Origin: an uncultured Bacteroidota bacterium
GTDB lineage: Bacteria > Bacteroidota > Bacteroidia > Bacteroidales > P3
NCBI GenBank assembly: GCA_902800395.1
Contig: CADCEC010000006.1
Span: 1 to 64,000 of the forward strand
Length of the DNA: 64,000 nt
Reading direction: 5' to 3'
Part shown: one piece after another, positions 1 to 9,800 of the stretch
Layout: each line of letters begins with the position of its first letter
Position numbering within the stretch: position 1 is the first letter of the stretch
Notes under the pieces: generated by a model
Told to the model about the DNA's origin: nothing
Database searches by the model: none
Seen by the model: only the letters and a program-made list of their open reading frames with translations
Translations under genes and position numbers: made by a program

Positions 1-284
1 AAACATGATAGGCTAAACGGCTGTAAATCAGTGTCAAAGAGGGACCCTCTTCTTATCAAGTTTTAATCAAATTCTATTCCGATTTTAATCAACTTTTACG
101 AGGGTAAAAGAGGGTAAAAAGTGGATAGGAATTTAACAAAATTTAATATTTACAGACGGAATTATTTTACAAGATTTATGGATTTCGCGCAGCGGGAGAA
201 TAAAAACGGCCGTTTTTTTCATGTAACAATGTGTAATTCGGGTTTTTTATGTAAATTTGCAGCGTTAATTCAGTGCGATAAAAT
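1..284. other. AT-rich intergenic region upstream of pyrK
   Basis: No gene is visible. A short inverted repeat (AAGAGGG / CCCTCTT, about 38-54) could be the terminator of a gene off the left edge. Bases 95-150 hold AGGGTAAAAG-like runs and GAATTTAACAAAATTTAAT, which resemble, in opposite orientation, the gap near 37.95-38.09 kb. A -7-like box lies at 252-259. Confidence 0.6.
252..259 (+). promoter_or_regulatory. Putative -7 box for pyrK
   Basis: TAAATTTG matches the TAnnTTTG -7 consensus of Bacteroidota housekeeping promoters and lies 25 bases before the pyrK start. I see no convincing TTTG -33 box at the usual distance, so the call is tentative. Confidence 0.4.
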
Positions 285-1067
285 ATGAAAGAGATACACG
301 ATTTCAAGGTTTTAGAGCGTCGGCAGCTGGGTAGCCGCTACTTCGCGCTGGTGCTGGAGCACGGCGGACGGATGCAGCCCGTGGTTCCCGGACAGTTTGT
401 GGAGGTGCTGGTGGAGGGCTCGCGCGAGGTGATGCTGCGGCGTCCCATCTCGGTGCACGACGTGGACGAGGAGCGCGGAACGCTGACGCTGCTTATCCAG
501 ATTGTAGGCAACGGCACCCGCAAGCTTGCCGAACTGCAGGCGGGCGACAAGCTCAACATGGTCTACCCCCTTGGCCATGGGTTCAGTCTCCCACTTTCCA
601 CTTTCCACTCTCCACTTTCCACTCTCCTGGTGGGTGGCGGAGCGGGCATCGCGCCGCTGCTTCACCTGAGCAAGGTGCTGAAAGCGAAGGGTGTGAGTTG
701 TACCATCCTGCTGGGTGGCCGCACGGCGGAGCTTATCCCTGTGCGCGACGAGTTCGAGCCCTACGGCCGTCTCTGTATCGCCACCGACGACGGTTCGCTG
801 GGCCATAAAGGTCTTGTGGTGGAACATCCCGCCTTTGCGGAGCCTTACGACATGATTTACACCTGCGGTCCCACGCCGATGATGAAGGCGGTGGCCCGCA
901 GCGCCGCCGAGCGCGGCATCCGCTGCGAGGTGAGCCTGGAGAACATGATGGCCTGCGGCGTGGGCGCCTGCCTCTGCTGTGTCACCGACACCGACGAAGG
1001 GCACCGCTGCGTGTGCAAAGACGGCCCCGTGTTCGACATCAGCACGATGAAGAAATGGTACAAGTAA
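285..1067 (+). CDS. pyrK: Dihydroorotate dehydrogenase B electron transfer subunit
   Basis: PyrK passes electrons from dihydroorotate oxidation in PyrD to NAD+ through FAD and a [2Fe-2S] cluster, in de novo pyrimidine synthesis in the cytoplasm. The 260 residues are usual for the family. Visible features are an N-terminal FAD-binding beta-barrel with LRRPISVHD, the nucleotide-binding LLVGGGAGIAPLLHL, YTCGPTPMM, and a C-terminal cysteine cluster (ACGVGACLCCV followed by HRCVCKDGPVF) that binds the iron-sulphur centre. pyrD follows 126 bases downstream, as expected for the class 1B enzyme. One oddity: between GHGF and LLVGGG the protein carries a Ser/Leu/Pro-rich segment encoded by six copies of a 7-bp repeat (587-628). 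It probably forms a loop ahead of the NAD-binding domain, so the enzyme is expected to work. Confidence 0.96.
   Translation: MKEIHDFKVLERRQLGSRYFALVLEHGGRMQPVVPGQFVEVLVEGSREVMLRRPISVHDVDEERGTLTLLIQIVGNGTRKLAELQAGDKLNMVYPLGHGFSLPLSTFHSPLSTLLVGGGAGIAPLLHLSKVLKAKGVSCTILLGGRTAELIPVRDEFEPYGRLCIATDDGSLGHKGLVVEHPAFAEPYDMIYTCGPTPMMKAVARSAAERGIRCEVSLENMMACGVGACLCCVTDTDEGHRCVCKDGPVFDISTMKKWYK
587..628 (+). repeat. In-frame 7-bp tandem repeat (CTTTCCA family) inside pyrK
   Basis: Six heptamers in a row (variants of CTTTCCA) make exactly 42 bases, or 14 codons, inside pyrK. The same unit occurs in the same orientation in the next-but-one gene (2239-2273) and in reverse complement inside purB (63522-63563). 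Confidence 0.9.
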
Positions 1068-1070
1068 TAA

Positions 1071-1185
1071 TGGAAGTTAAAGAATTAAAGAAGTTATCGC
1101 GCTACGCGCTAGAAGTTAAAGAAAAAAGTGACAGACGATGCTATTGTCTTTAACTCCTTTATCTTCTTTAACTTCTATAACTCCC
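1071..1185 (+). repeat. Repeat-rich pyrK-pyrD spacer with long inverted repeat
   Basis: The spacer consists largely of GTTAAAGAA-like repeats followed by their complement. GAAGTTAAAGAA (1112-1123) and TTCTTTAACTTC (1164-1175) are a perfect 12-bp inverted repeat that could fold in the mRNA between pyrK and pyrD. Although an open frame runs through part of it into pyrD, the low complexity argues against it being translated. Confidence 0.6.
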
Positions 1186-1193
1186 CAAGAAAA

Positions 1194-2099
1194 ATGAATA
1201 TGTTAGCAGTTAAAGTACATAATCTCAGTTTGAAGAATCCGGTGATGACGGCCAGCGGGACGTTCGGTTACGGCGAGGAGTTCGCCGACTTCGTGGATCT
1301 GGAGCGTCTGGGCGGCTTCATCGTCAAAGGTACCACCGGCTCGCACCGCGAAGGCAACCCCTATCCCCGCATGGCGGAGACCCCCTCGGGCATGCTCAAC
1401 GCCGTAGGTCTCCAGAACGGCGGCGTGGAGAAGTTCTGCAAAGAGGTATATCTTAGAATCAAGCATTTAGACACCAATATCATCGTCAATGTCAGTGGCT
1501 CGAGCATCGAGGAATACTGCGACGTGGCATCACAGATTGACGAGTTGGAGAAGATTCCCGCTATCGAACTGAATATCTCGTGCCCCAATGTGAAGAAGGG
1601 CGGCATGGGCTTCGGCACGAACCCTGAGATGGCCGCGCAGGTGGTCGCGGAGGTGCGCAAGGTGTACCATAAGACGCTGATAGTGAAGCTGACGCCCAAT
1701 GTCACCAGTGTGGTGGATATCGCAAAAGCGGTGGAGGCGGCGGGAGCCGACAGCGTGAGCCTTATCAACACCATGCTGGGCATGGCCATCGACGTGGAGA
1801 AGCGGCGCCCCTACCTGAGCACCATCACCGGTGGATTGAGTGGTCCTGCGGTGAAGCCCGTGGCGGTGCGGATGGTGTGGCAAGTGGCTCATGCTGTGCA
1901 GATTCCCGTCATCGGACTCGGCGGCATCGCCTCGGCGGCCGACGCGCTGGAGTTTCTAATGGCCGGCGCAAAGGCCATACAGGTGGGTACGGCCAATTTC
2001 ATTGACCCCGCCGTCACGATGAAGATTGTCGACGGCCTGGAGGACTACTGCAAGAGGCATGGAATCAGTGATATCAACGAGATTATTGGAATTATATGA
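1194..2099 (+). CDS. pyrD: Dihydroorotate dehydrogenase B catalytic subunit
   Basis: This is the catalytic FMN-dependent subunit that oxidises dihydroorotate to orotate, paired with PyrK next door. The sequence shows the class 1 barrel: [15 protein letters not shown] near the N-terminus, GLQNGGVE, the catalytic-cysteine motif [30 protein letters not shown], and the phosphate-binding [19 protein letters not shown] near the C-terminus. I place the start at 1194 (MNMLAV...), because the frame upstream is repeat DNA; an ATG at 1200 is the alternative. With the 1194 start the protein is about 301 residues, typical of PyrDB. The stop overlaps the start of the following gene in an ATGA arrangement, so the two are probably translationally coupled. 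Confidence 0.95.
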   Translation: MNMLAVKVHNLSLKNPVMTASGTFGYGEEFADFVDLERLGGFIVKGTTGSHREGNPYPRMAETPSGMLNAVGLQNGGVEKFCKEVYLRIKHLDTNIIVNVSGSSIEEYCDVASQIDELEKIPAIELNISCPNVKKGGMGFGTNPEMAAQVVAEVRKVYHKTLIVKLTPNVTSVVDIAKAVEAAGADSVSLINTMLGMAIDVEKRRPYLSTITGGLSGPAVKPVAVRMVWQVAHAVQIPVIGLGGIASAADALEFLMAGAKAIQVGTANFIDPAVTMKIVDGLEDYCKRHGISDINEIIGII

Positions 2100-2932
2100 T
2101 TCTGATTGCCGACAGCGGGAGCACGAAAACGACGTGGATGGAGGTGGAGACGGGTAACAAGGTGGTTACCGAAGGGCTCAACCCCCATTTCACCAGCGAC
2201 GAGGCGTTCCTCGCCGCCTGCGCTCTCGTCCGCCAGCACTTTCCGCTTTCCTCTTTCCACTTTCCACTTTTCTTCTACGGTGCCGGCTGCGGGAGCGAGG
2301 CGCAACGGGAACGTGTGGCCTCATTGCTGTATAAGGCTTTTGGAACCAGCGATATAGAGGTAAATACCGACATGCTGGGAGCCTGCCGCGCGGTGTGTAG
2401 AAGGGAAAATGGACTTGTGGGCATCCTCGGTACTGGCAGCAACGCCTGCTACTACGACGGCGACAGAATCGCCCTTCAGGCCGTCAGCACAGGCTTTATC
2501 CTCGGCGACCACGGGTCGGCGAACCATGTGGGGCGCCGCCTGCTGCAGGACTATCTCTCGGGGATGATGCCGAGGAATGTAAGTGGCAGGTTCCATGAAG
2601 CTTACCCGCAGAGCAAGGAAGAGTTTCTGGAGGCTGTCTACCACCAGCCCAATGCCAACCGCTTCCTGGCGTCGCTGGCACGATTCGCGGTGGAACATAT
2701 AGGCGATGACTATTGTTCGTCGGAGATACTCATCAGCCTCTACGAATGGTACAGCTACCAGCTGGAGGGTCTTCAGAAGTTGTCGTTCTGCGACAGGCTG
2801 TATCTCGTCGGTGGCTTTGCGGCGCGCATCAAGCCCCTGCTCGACACCGTGGCCAAAGACAAAGGACTTGTTATCAAGGAGGTGCTGGCCGACCCCATCG
2901 ACGGCCTGCGGCGCTACCACACGGCAAATTAG
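2096..2932 (+). CDS. BadF/BadG-family ATPase, N-acetylglucosamine-kinase-like
   Basis: The protein belongs to the ASKHA fold group. It shows a phosphate-1 loop ([10 protein letters not shown], residues 4-13), a second glycine-rich loop ([15 protein letters not shown]), [18 protein letters not shown], and a C-terminal adenosine loop ([15 protein letters not shown]). Relatives are annotated as BadF/BadG/BcrA/BcrD ATPases or GlcNAc kinases. At 278 residues with no radical-enzyme partner nearby, a small-sugar kinase is more likely than a benzoyl-CoA reductase activator, but the substrate cannot be read from sequence. It overlaps pyrD by four bases. A CTTTCCN heptamer repeat (2239-2273) encodes an odd Phe/Pro/Leu/Ser segment between residues 47 and 60. 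Confidence 0.8.
   Translation: MILIADSGSTKTTWMEVETGNKVVTEGLNPHFTSDEAFLAACALVRQHFPLSSFHFPLFFYGAGCGSEAQRERVASLLYKAFGTSDIEVNTDMLGACRAVCRRENGLVGILGTGSNACYYDGDRIALQAVSTGFILGDHGSANHVGRRLLQDYLSGMMPRNVSGRFHEAYPQSKEEFLEAVYHQPNANRFLASLARFAVEHIGDDYCSSEILISLYEWYSYQLEGLQKLSFCDRLYLVGGFAARIKPLLDTVAKDKGLVIKEVLADPIDGLRRYHTAN
2239..2273 (+). repeat. In-frame 7-bp tandem repeat inside BadF-like gene
   Basis: Five heptamers (CTTTCCG, CTTTCCT, CTTTCCA twice, CTTTTCT) lie between QH and FYGAG of the encoded protein. The unit matches the pyrK repeat at 587-628, 1.6 kb upstream. Confidence 0.85.
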
Positions 2933-3016
2933 TCTTTATCGGCAAATTGTGCGAATTAAGCGAAAATTATTTCGCCGACAGAAACAATAATACTTATGCC
3001 GTTACGTTATTTTAAT

Positions 3017-3054
3017 TTAAACTTTTTGAACTTTTAAACTTTTGAACTTTTAAA
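3017..3054 (+). repeat. 8-9-bp tandem repeat just before the DUF5606 start
   Basis: About five copies of a TTTAAACT / TTTGAACT unit end immediately at the ATG at 3055. A comparable short repeat (TTTAAACGTTAAACGTT) precedes metG at 3480-3508. They take the place of a normal leader. Confidence 0.8.
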
Positions 3055-3477
3055 ATGGATTTGACAAACATCTTAGTGATTTCCGGTAAGCCGGATTTGA
3101 GTGAACTGGTGTCGCAGACCAAAGGCGGCGCAATCGTGAAGAACCTCGTCACGGGTCAGAAATACCCTGTCTTCAAGAACGACCGCATCAGCTCGTTGGG
3201 CGAGATACGTCTCTTCACCGACAGCGACGAGCGTCCTTTGGAGGAGGTGATGCAGGCCATCTACAAGCACCTCGACGGCAAGCCCACCACTTTCGAGCCC
3301 AAGAAGGCCGAGAGCAAGGAACTGGCCGACCTGCTGGCAGCAGTGCTGCCCGACTACGACCGCGACCGCGTCCACACCTCCGACATGAAGAAACTCTTCG
3401 CCTGGTACAATATCCTCTCCGCCGCCGGCAAGATTACTTTCGACGAGCTTGAGAGTGAGGCCGCAGAGGAGAAATAA
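3055..3477 (+). CDS. DUF5606 domain protein
   Basis: This 140-residue soluble protein has no signal peptide or membrane segment. It opens with NILVISGKPDLSELVSQT and continues with GGAIVKNLVTGQKYPVFKNDRISSLGEI, which I recognise as the DUF5606 family common in Bacteroidota and of unknown biochemical role. The N-terminal half looks like a small beta-rich barrel and the C-terminal half is helical (KELADLLAAVLPDYDRDRVHTSDMKK...). It lies 36 bases upstream of metG in the same direction and may be cotranscribed with it. No catalytic residues can be assigned. Confidence 0.8.
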   Translation: MDLTNILVISGKPDLSELVSQTKGGAIVKNLVTGQKYPVFKNDRISSLGEIRLFTDSDERPLEEVMQAIYKHLDGKPTTFEPKKAESKELADLLAAVLPDYDRDRVHTSDMKKLFAWYNILSAAGKITFDELESEAAEEK

Positions 3478-3513
3478 TCTTTAAACGTTAAACGTTAATC
3501 TTTAACCATTACT

Positions 3514-5592
3514 ATGGTTTACACTGACAAAGACAAGAAATACCGCCGTTACACCGTCACTTCGGCGCTGCCTTATGCCAACGGCCCCGTGCATATCGGC
3601 CACCTGGCCGGTGTCTATGTGCCTGCCGACGTCTATGTGCGCTACCTCCGTGCCCAGGGCGAGGAGGTGATGTTCATCGGCGGCAGCGACGAGCACGGCG
3701 TGCCCATCACCATTAAGGCCCGCAAGGAGGGCTGCACGCCGCAGGACATCGTCGACCGCTACCACAAGATTATCAAGGACTCGTTTGCCGAGTTGGGCAT
3801 CTCGTTCGACATCTACAGCCGCACCTCCAGCAAGGAGCACCATGAGACGGCAGCGGCCTACTTCAAAAAACTCTATGAGGAAGGCAAGTTCATAGAAAAG
3901 GTGTCGCAGCAGTACTACGACGAGGAGGCGGGGTGCTTCCTGGCCGACCGCTACATCACCGGCACCTGCCCCCACTGCGGAAACGAGCACGCCTATGGCG
4001 ACCAGTGCGAAGCCTGCGGCACGAGTCTTAACGCCACCGACCTCATCAATCCCAAGAGCGCCCTCAGCGGCTCGAAGCCGGTGTTGAAAGACACCAAGCA
4101 TTGGTTCCTTCCGCTGGATAAGGACGAACCGTGGCTGCGCGAGTGGATACTGGAGGGTCACAAGGGCGACTGGAAGACCAATGTCTACGGTCAGTGCAAA
4201 TCGTGGATTGATGCCGGATTGCAGCCCCGTGCTGTCACGCGCGACCTCGACTGGGGCGTGAAGGTGCCCTTAGAGGGTTCCGACGGCAAGGTGCTCTATG
4301 TCTGGTTCGACGCCCCCATCGGATATATCAGCTTCACCAAGCAGCTGAAAGGCGATGACTGGGAAAAATGGTGGAAAGACCAGGACACCAAGCTGGTACA
4401 TTTCATCGGGAAGGACAATATCGTCTTCCACTGCATCATCTTCCCCTCGATGCTCCATGCCGACGGCAGCTATATCCTGCCCGCCAACGTGCCCGCCAAC
4501 GAGTTCCTCAACCTCGAGGGCGACAAGATCTCGACCTCAAGGAACTGGGCCGTATGGCTGCACGAATACCTGAAGGAATTCCCCGGCAAGCAGGACGTGC
4601 TGCGCTATACCCTCTGCAGCAACGCCCCCGAAACCAAGGATAACGACTTTACCTGGAAAGACTTCCAGCTGAAAAACAACAGCGAGTTGGTGGCCATCTT
4701 GGGTAACTTCGTCAATAGGACACTGGTGCTGACGCACAAATTCTATGGCGGCAAGGTACCTGCCTGTACTCAAGCAATCAAGCAATCAGGCAATCAAGCA
4801 ATCGACGACGAAGTCGTCAAAGAGCTCGCCACCTTCCCCGAACGTATCGGCCGCTCGATTGAGACCTACCGCTTCCGCGAGGCGCTGAGTGAGATGATGA
4901 ATCTGGCCCGTCTGGGTAACAAATACCTCACCGACACGGAGCCTTGGAAACTCATCAAGACCGACCCCGAGCGTACCGCCACGGTAATGAACCTCTCGCT
5001 GCAGATTTGCGCCAACCTCGCCGTTCTCTGTGCCCCCTTCCTGCCTTTCACGGCCGACAAGATGCACCTGATGCTCAACCTCCCCGCCAAGGGCTGGCAA
5101 GATGCTGGAAAGGCCGACCTCCTGATGGAGGGCCACACCATCGGCACCCCCGAACTACTCTTCGAGCAGATTAGTGACGAGACCATTCAGGCACAGGTCG
5201 ACAAACTGCAGGCCACCAAGGAGCAGAACGCCCTCAACGCTTGGCAACCAGCTGAGGTGAAGGCGCCTGTGACCATCGACGACTTCGGCAAGATGGATAT
5301 ACGCGTGGGTACCATATTGGAATGCCAGAAGGTGCCGAAAGCCGACAAGCTGCTGCAGTTCAAGATTGAAGACGGTATGGGCACCCGCACCATCGTCAGC
5401 GGCATTGCCAAATACTATCCCGACCCGCAGGCGCTGGTGGGCAAGCAGGTATGCTTCATCGCCAACTTCCCGCCGAGGAAGCTGAAAGGCGTGGAGAGCC
5501 AGGGAATGATTCTCAGTGCCGAAGACAAAGACGGCCGTCTGGTGTTGCTGACGCCCAGCGATATCGTCACTCCCGGCTGCAACGTTGGCTAA
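3514..5592 (+). CDS. metG: Methionyl-tRNA synthetase
   Basis: The enzyme charges initiator and elongator tRNA-Met. Class I signatures are clear: the HIGH-type motif in [13 protein letters not shown] (residues 20-32), a zinc knuckle [27 protein letters not shown], and the KMSKS-type loop written KISTSRN. The 692 residues include the anticodon-binding helical domain and a C-terminal tRNA-binding OB fold ([25 protein letters not shown] through [11 protein letters not shown]), which makes this the long, dimer-type MetG. An 8-bp repeat at 4771-4803 adds a Gln/Ala/Ile/Ser-rich insert between the catalytic and anticodon domains, in a position where length variation is likely to be tolerated. A hairpin terminator follows the stop. 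Confidence 0.97.
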   Translation: MVYTDKDKKYRRYTVTSALPYANGPVHIGHLAGVYVPADVYVRYLRAQGEEVMFIGGSDEHGVPITIKARKEGCTPQDIVDRYHKIIKDSFAELGISFDIYSRTSSKEHHETAAAYFKKLYEEGKFIEKVSQQYYDEEAGCFLADRYITGTCPHCGNEHAYGDQCEACGTSLNATDLINPKSALSGSKPVLKDTKHWFLPLDKDEPWLREWILEGHKGDWKTNVYGQCKSWIDAGLQPRAVTRDLDWGVKVPLEGSDGKVLYVWFDAPIGYISFTKQLKGDDWEKWWKDQDTKLVHFIGKDNIVFHCIIFPSMLHADGSYILPANVPANEFLNLEGDKISTSRNWAVWLHEYLKEFPGKQDVLRYTLCSNAPETKDNDFTWKDFQLKNNSELVAILGNFVNRTLVLTHKFYGGKVPACTQAIKQSGNQAIDDEVVKELATFPERIGRSIETYRFREALSEMMNLARLGNKYLTDTEPWKLIKTDPERTATVMNLSLQICANLAVLCAPFLPFTADKMHLMLNLPAKGWQDAGKADLLMEGHTIGTPELLFEQISDETIQAQVDKLQATKEQNALNAWQPAEVKAPVTIDDFGKMDIRVGTILECQKVPKADKLLQFKIEDGMGTRTIVSGIAKYYPDPQALVGKQVCFIANFPPRKLKGVESQGMILSAEDKDGRLVLLTPSDIVTPGCNVG
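4771..4803 (+). repeat. In-frame 8-bp tandem repeat (CAAGCAAT) inside metG
   Basis: Four octamers (CAAGCAAT twice, CAGGCAAT, CAAGCAAT) lie between VPACT and DDEVV of MetG. The unit recurs in the U32 peptidase gene (25136-25167) and in a BspA gene (48487-48518), each time with CAAGCAAT on the coding strand. Confidence 0.9.
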
Positions 5593-5634
5593 GATTATTT
5601 GTCGGCAAATTAAGCGAATTGGGAAAAATATTTT

Positions 5635-5672
5635 AACTCCGGGGAAATTTCCTCGGAGTTTCTTTCTATTTT
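5635..5672 (+). terminator. Terminator after metG
   Basis: An inverted repeat AACTCCG (5635-5641) / CGGAGTT (5654-5660) encloses GGAAATTTCC, itself self-complementary, and is followed by TTCTTTCTATTTTT. It looks like a rho-independent terminator that overlaps the promoter of the next gene. Confidence 0.65.
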
Positions 5673-5674
5673 TG
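5667..5674 (+). promoter_or_regulatory. Putative -7 box for the Gly/Ser-rich protein gene
   Basis: TATTTTTG fits TAnnTTTG and lies 47 bases before the ATG at 5722. No clear -33 TTTG is seen, since that position is occupied by the metG terminator stem. Confidence 0.5.
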
Positions 5675-5721
5675 CAGCAGAAACAGTAGACAACGAAAAT
5701 AAATAAGAAAGGAGTAAAGAT

Positions 5722-6762
5722 ATGAAAACCAGAAATTTAATTGTAATGGCAATGGTGGGCTTAGCCCTGAGTTTCACGCCGGCACTGGCACAGCGTGGCG
5801 GTGGCGGCAGCCGCGGTGGCGGTGGTGGTATGAGTCGCGGCGGCGGCAGCCACAGCTCCTCCATGAGCAGTAGCCGCGGCGGCGGTAGCAGCTTCAGCAG
5901 CAGCTCGTCGAGTCGCAGCAGTTCCTACAGCAGTCCCAGCACTTCCAGCAGGTCTAGCTATTCCAGTAGTCCTAGCAGCAGTGCTGTGAGGAACAGTGCT
6001 CCGGCCTCTTCCGGCCGCAGTTCGTACAGTGGCACTCCCGCTCCCGCCCGAGGCAGCTACAGCGGCACTCCTGCCACCCGTGGCTCCTACAATGGTGCTC
6101 CCGCCCGTGGATCCTATAGCGGCACGCGCGGTACCGCCTCCAGCGGGCGTCCTGCCGCCAAACCTGCCGACCGTGCCGGTGCCCCTGCCGGTGCTCCCAG
6201 CACCAGTTCGCATGGCGCGCCCGTACACAACACCCCTGGCAACCCCGGTCATCATGGCGGTGCCGGCACCGGCTATGCCCGTCCGGGTCACCCGGGTGTG
6301 CTGCCCCCCAGCCACCGTCCCATCCATCCGGCGCCCTACTTCTACCATCCTTGGCACGGCTATGTGGTGCACTGCCACCCCATCTACTGGGATCCCATCG
6401 TGCCGCGTGCATGGTACTGGCCTGGATTCTGGCACTATTGCAACAGCTACTGGTACGACTACCATGTGACGGATGTCATCGTGGTGCGCGACTATGTGCG
6501 CGACACCTACAAGGTGGACATCGTGACCTATGGCATCAGTGGCGACATCATGTATGCCATCGTGAAGGACGACGGCGACACCTACCTGCAGGTGTACGAC
6601 AACAACGACCACCTGTTGGCGGAGCAGAAAATCAACAAGAAATACTGCAACATGGTGATAGACCCGGAAAACGGCGGTTGCTGGATTTCGAAGCCCGGCG
6701 ACAAAGACCCGCTGCTCTTCATCTGGGCCGAAGGTCGCCTGCTCATCTACGAGGCCGATTAA
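5722..6762 (+). CDS. Secreted Gly/Ser-rich protein with aromatic C-terminal domain
   Basis: I do not recognise the family. The 346-residue product begins with a signal peptide (about 23 residues, ending ALAQ). Residues 24-190 are low complexity: Gly/Arg-rich, then Ser-rich with Tyr, then Ala/Pro/Gly-rich with recurring SYSGT-like units. The C-terminal 145 residues form a different, ordered domain rich in Trp, Tyr and His (YFYHPWHGYVVHCHPIYWD, WYWPGFWHYCNSYWYDYHV) followed by a beta-rich segment ending IWAEGRLLIYEAD. No lipobox or T9SS sorting tail is apparent. A disordered linker carrying a small outer-surface or periplasmic domain is my best guess. It is a single-gene unit, with its own promoter-like box and a strong terminator after it. 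Confidence 0.75.
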   Translation: MKTRNLIVMAMVGLALSFTPALAQRGGGGSRGGGGGMSRGGGSHSSSMSSSRGGGSSFSSSSSSRSSSYSSPSTSSRSSYSSSPSSSAVRNSAPASSGRSSYSGTPAPARGSYSGTPATRGSYNGAPARGSYSGTRGTASSGRPAAKPADRAGAPAGAPSTSSHGAPVHNTPGNPGHHGGAGTGYARPGHPGVLPPSHRPIHPAPYFYHPWHGYVVHCHPIYWDPIVPRAWYWPGFWHYCNSYWYDYHVTDVIVVRDYVRDTYKVDIVTYGISGDIMYAIVKDDGDTYLQVYDNNDHLLAEQKINKKYCNMVIDPENGGCWISKPGDKDPLLFIWAEGRLLIYEAD

Positions 6763-6783
6763 AAGCGTATGAAAAGTCCTTTG

Positions 6784-6821
6784 GCAGGGCGCCCCGTCGG
6801 GGCGCCCTGCAATTTTTTTTT
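6784..6821 (+). terminator. Strong rho-independent terminator
   Basis: A perfect 12-bp stem (6784-6795 with 6799-6810, GC-rich, loop GTC) is followed by AATTTTTTTTT. It ends the transcript of the Gly/Ser-rich protein gene. Confidence 0.92.
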
Positions 6822-6850
6822 GCATTTTTTTAAAATAATATTTATCTTTG
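6819..6850 (+). promoter_or_regulatory. Promoter of the giant secreted protein gene
   Basis: TTTG at 6819-6822 and TATCTTTG at 6843-6850, separated by 20 bases, match the Bacteroidota -33/-7 consensus. The -33 box overlaps the U-tract of the preceding terminator. The start codon follows 31 bases after the -7 box. Confidence 0.75.
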
Positions 6851-6881
6851 CACTTCGACATTAAAGATAACAACTTACGAC

Positions 6882-9800
6882 ATGAAACTGATACACAAAT
6901 ATATATCATTTTTCGTGCTGATGGTGGTGTCTACCATGGTGAGTGCACAGGGATGGACGATGGTGAATGGCGACACCCTCTTTATCAGCGTCTGCGAGCA
7001 TGACGGTGGCTTCATTTATGACAATGGAGGTCCTAATGGCAACTATATAAATAACTTCGACGGATGGGTGGTCATCACAGCCCCTTCGGGAGTGAATATC
7101 ACGCTTTCAGGGGATTATGCCACAGAGAATTGCTGCGACAAAATCAATGTCTGGGATGGTAATATTGCTACCGGTACACACTTGGTAGAGGCAGGAGGAG
7201 AGGGCTCCATCAATGTTGTCGCCACCAGTGGCCGAATGACCATTCAGTTTCATTCCGACGGTTCTGTCAATAATAGTGGATTCTCGCTACAGTGGGGACA
7301 CCAAGGCTATACCAACACTTGTACTTCGGGCATCACCTCCTTCGAGGTGACCTCCATCACCGCCACAACGGCGACACTCTCATGGACGGCCGCTGCTTCC
7401 TCCCTGATTCTCGACTACGGCCACGGTCCACAGACCGTTACAGGTTCCACCACCACCCTCACGGGCCTCAATCCCAGTACCCTCTACAATGTGATGCTTT
7501 ATGGCGAGGGTGAACTGGGCAGTCCTTGTTGCGTGGCACAGACCTCATTCCGCACCGGTTGCGGTCTGATGGCGGCACCCTTAGTGGAACGTTTCGACGA
7601 CCTCACTGTCGGTGTGATGCCTCCCTGTTGGGACAGTCGCACGAATCACGATCTGCCTGAGTACCAACCAAAAGTGACCTCGGCGCAAGCGCACAGCGGC
7701 AACAAATCGCTCCTCATTAGCAGCGGTTCTACGTCGGAGCCCAACCACTATGCTATCGTCATCGGTCCAAAGATGAGCACCCCCATCAACACCCTCAACC
7801 TCCGCTTCTCCCTTCGCAGCAGCCACTACTACACACACCTTGAGGTGGGTGTCTGCGACACGGTGGGAAACCAGTATAACTATTTCGGTTTCATTCCTAT
7901 CGATACCATATATGTCAGTTATCCCAACGAGTGGAATAGCTACACTGTCGACCTCTCTTCCTACTCCGGCAATGGCTGTCGTATTGCTTTCCGTATGACC
8001 CAGAGCATGCAGTCGTATAGCGGAAGCATCCTCTACCTCGACGACCTGATGGTGGAAGACTGTGGTGTCGACAGCCTGCAGGTGAGCCATCGTGCCACCG
8101 ACGCGCTAACGCTGCACTGGACCCTCGTGGGGAATCCCGCCGTCGACCTCACCGTCATGGGTGGTGGCAGCAGTAGCGTCTACACCAATGTCACCTCTCC
8201 CCAAACTCTCACGGGCCTCACCCCTTCCACCCCTTATACCCTTTCTTTGACGCCCCGTTGTGATGCCGCCTACGGTGCCGTGAAAACCCTCACCATCTCC
8301 ACGCTCGACAGCCTGCGAGTTCCTGCCACCTATTGCCAAGATTTCGACAATGGATGGCCTCAGGAGTGGTACAAGGCCGGTATCTACAGTGACGCTCCCA
8401 CCCTCTCGTCGGGGAGACTACTTTTGCGGTGTAGCGGCAACGAGCGTTCCACCGCTGTGCTGCCACGCACAGTCGACAACCTGTCGGGATTGACGTTGCA
8501 GTTCGACCTCTCCACCGACCAAGACAGTGGCGGTGTCATCGTGGGTGTGGTGAACTATGCTCTCGAACCCACCACTTTCATCCCCCTCGACACACTGATT
8601 ACACGTCAGCAGAAGACTTTCACTATCTCCCTCGCGAATTATACCGGTAGTGGTGGATACTTGGCCCTGCAAGCTGTCGAGAAGCGAGGCTGGAGTTGCT
8701 ATATCTATGTCGACAACCTGCGTCTCGGTCACTGCCTGCTGTCGGGTCTCACCATGAAGAGTGTCACAGGTTCTTCCATCACCTTGGCGTGGAACACCAC
8801 TTCGTCCGATGCCACCGACGGAGTTATCATCGAATACGGTCCTGAGAACTTCACCCTAGGCGAGGGCACTCAGGTCACGGTGCCTTCCGCTGCTATCACC
8901 ACGGAGGGCGGACGTTGCAGCTACACCCTTACGGGTCTTACCCTCGCCACCACCTACGATGTGGCCGTCTGGCACCCTTGTGGCGATGCCGTCTGTCAGC
9001 CCGACCGCATCACCGCCAGCACTCTGTTGCGCGACTACACGGTGCCCTTCTGCGAGAATTTCGACACTTACGGCAGCGGTGGATTTATGACCGACTGGAC
9101 ACGTCCCTCGATGGTCAGCGGCTATCCCCACATCTCTTACAGCAGCAATGCCCTTTCAGGGAACTATATCTTGGAGATGTATACCAACAGTTCCTCCGAG
9201 TACTCCACTGCTGTACTGCCAGTTCTCACTTATGGGGGCTCGATCTCCGACCTTGTCATCAGTTTCCACGCCTGGCGGGAAGGGAACCCCTCGTGGCTCG
9301 TTGTCGGTGTTGTCACCGATGCCAGCGATGCATCCACTTTCATCCCCATCGACAGTGTTCAGCCCGTCGGAGGCTCCTGGGGTCACTATGCCGTGAACCT
9401 CGCCTCCTACAACGGACCCTCAGGACATCTCGCCCTACGCCTTGCTTCCAGCAACGGCTACAGCTACTGCTATCTTGAGAACCTCCTTCTCCATACCGCA
9501 GGCATCGGCAGTCAGGAAGTCTACAGTACTTCGAGTACAGGTACCATACTCTCTTTCGAGACTGTGGGCGCGGTCTCCGATGTCACCCTGCGTATAATTG
9601 CCGACACCGACACCCTCACCTATGCCGGCATTTCCAGTCCCTACAACGTCTCCGGCCTCCAGCCCGGCACCAACTACCGCTACGAAATTATCGTCACGTC
9701 CACCAGTGGGACAGCAGCTTGTCAGCCAGCTACGGGATTCTTCACCACCTGTAGCAGCCCCATGCAGGCCGACTGGTGCTTTGGTTTCGAGACAGAATAC

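Noticed and set aside
1128-1193. N-terminal extension of PyrD
   Set aside because: It translates tandem-repeat DNA, gives a Phe/Asn-rich stretch with no family match, and the MNMLAV start fits the family length.
5761-6909. Minus-strand frame of 382 residues
   Set aside because: It is antisense to the Gly/Ser-rich gene and made of Ala/Gly/Thr low complexity from the complementary codons.
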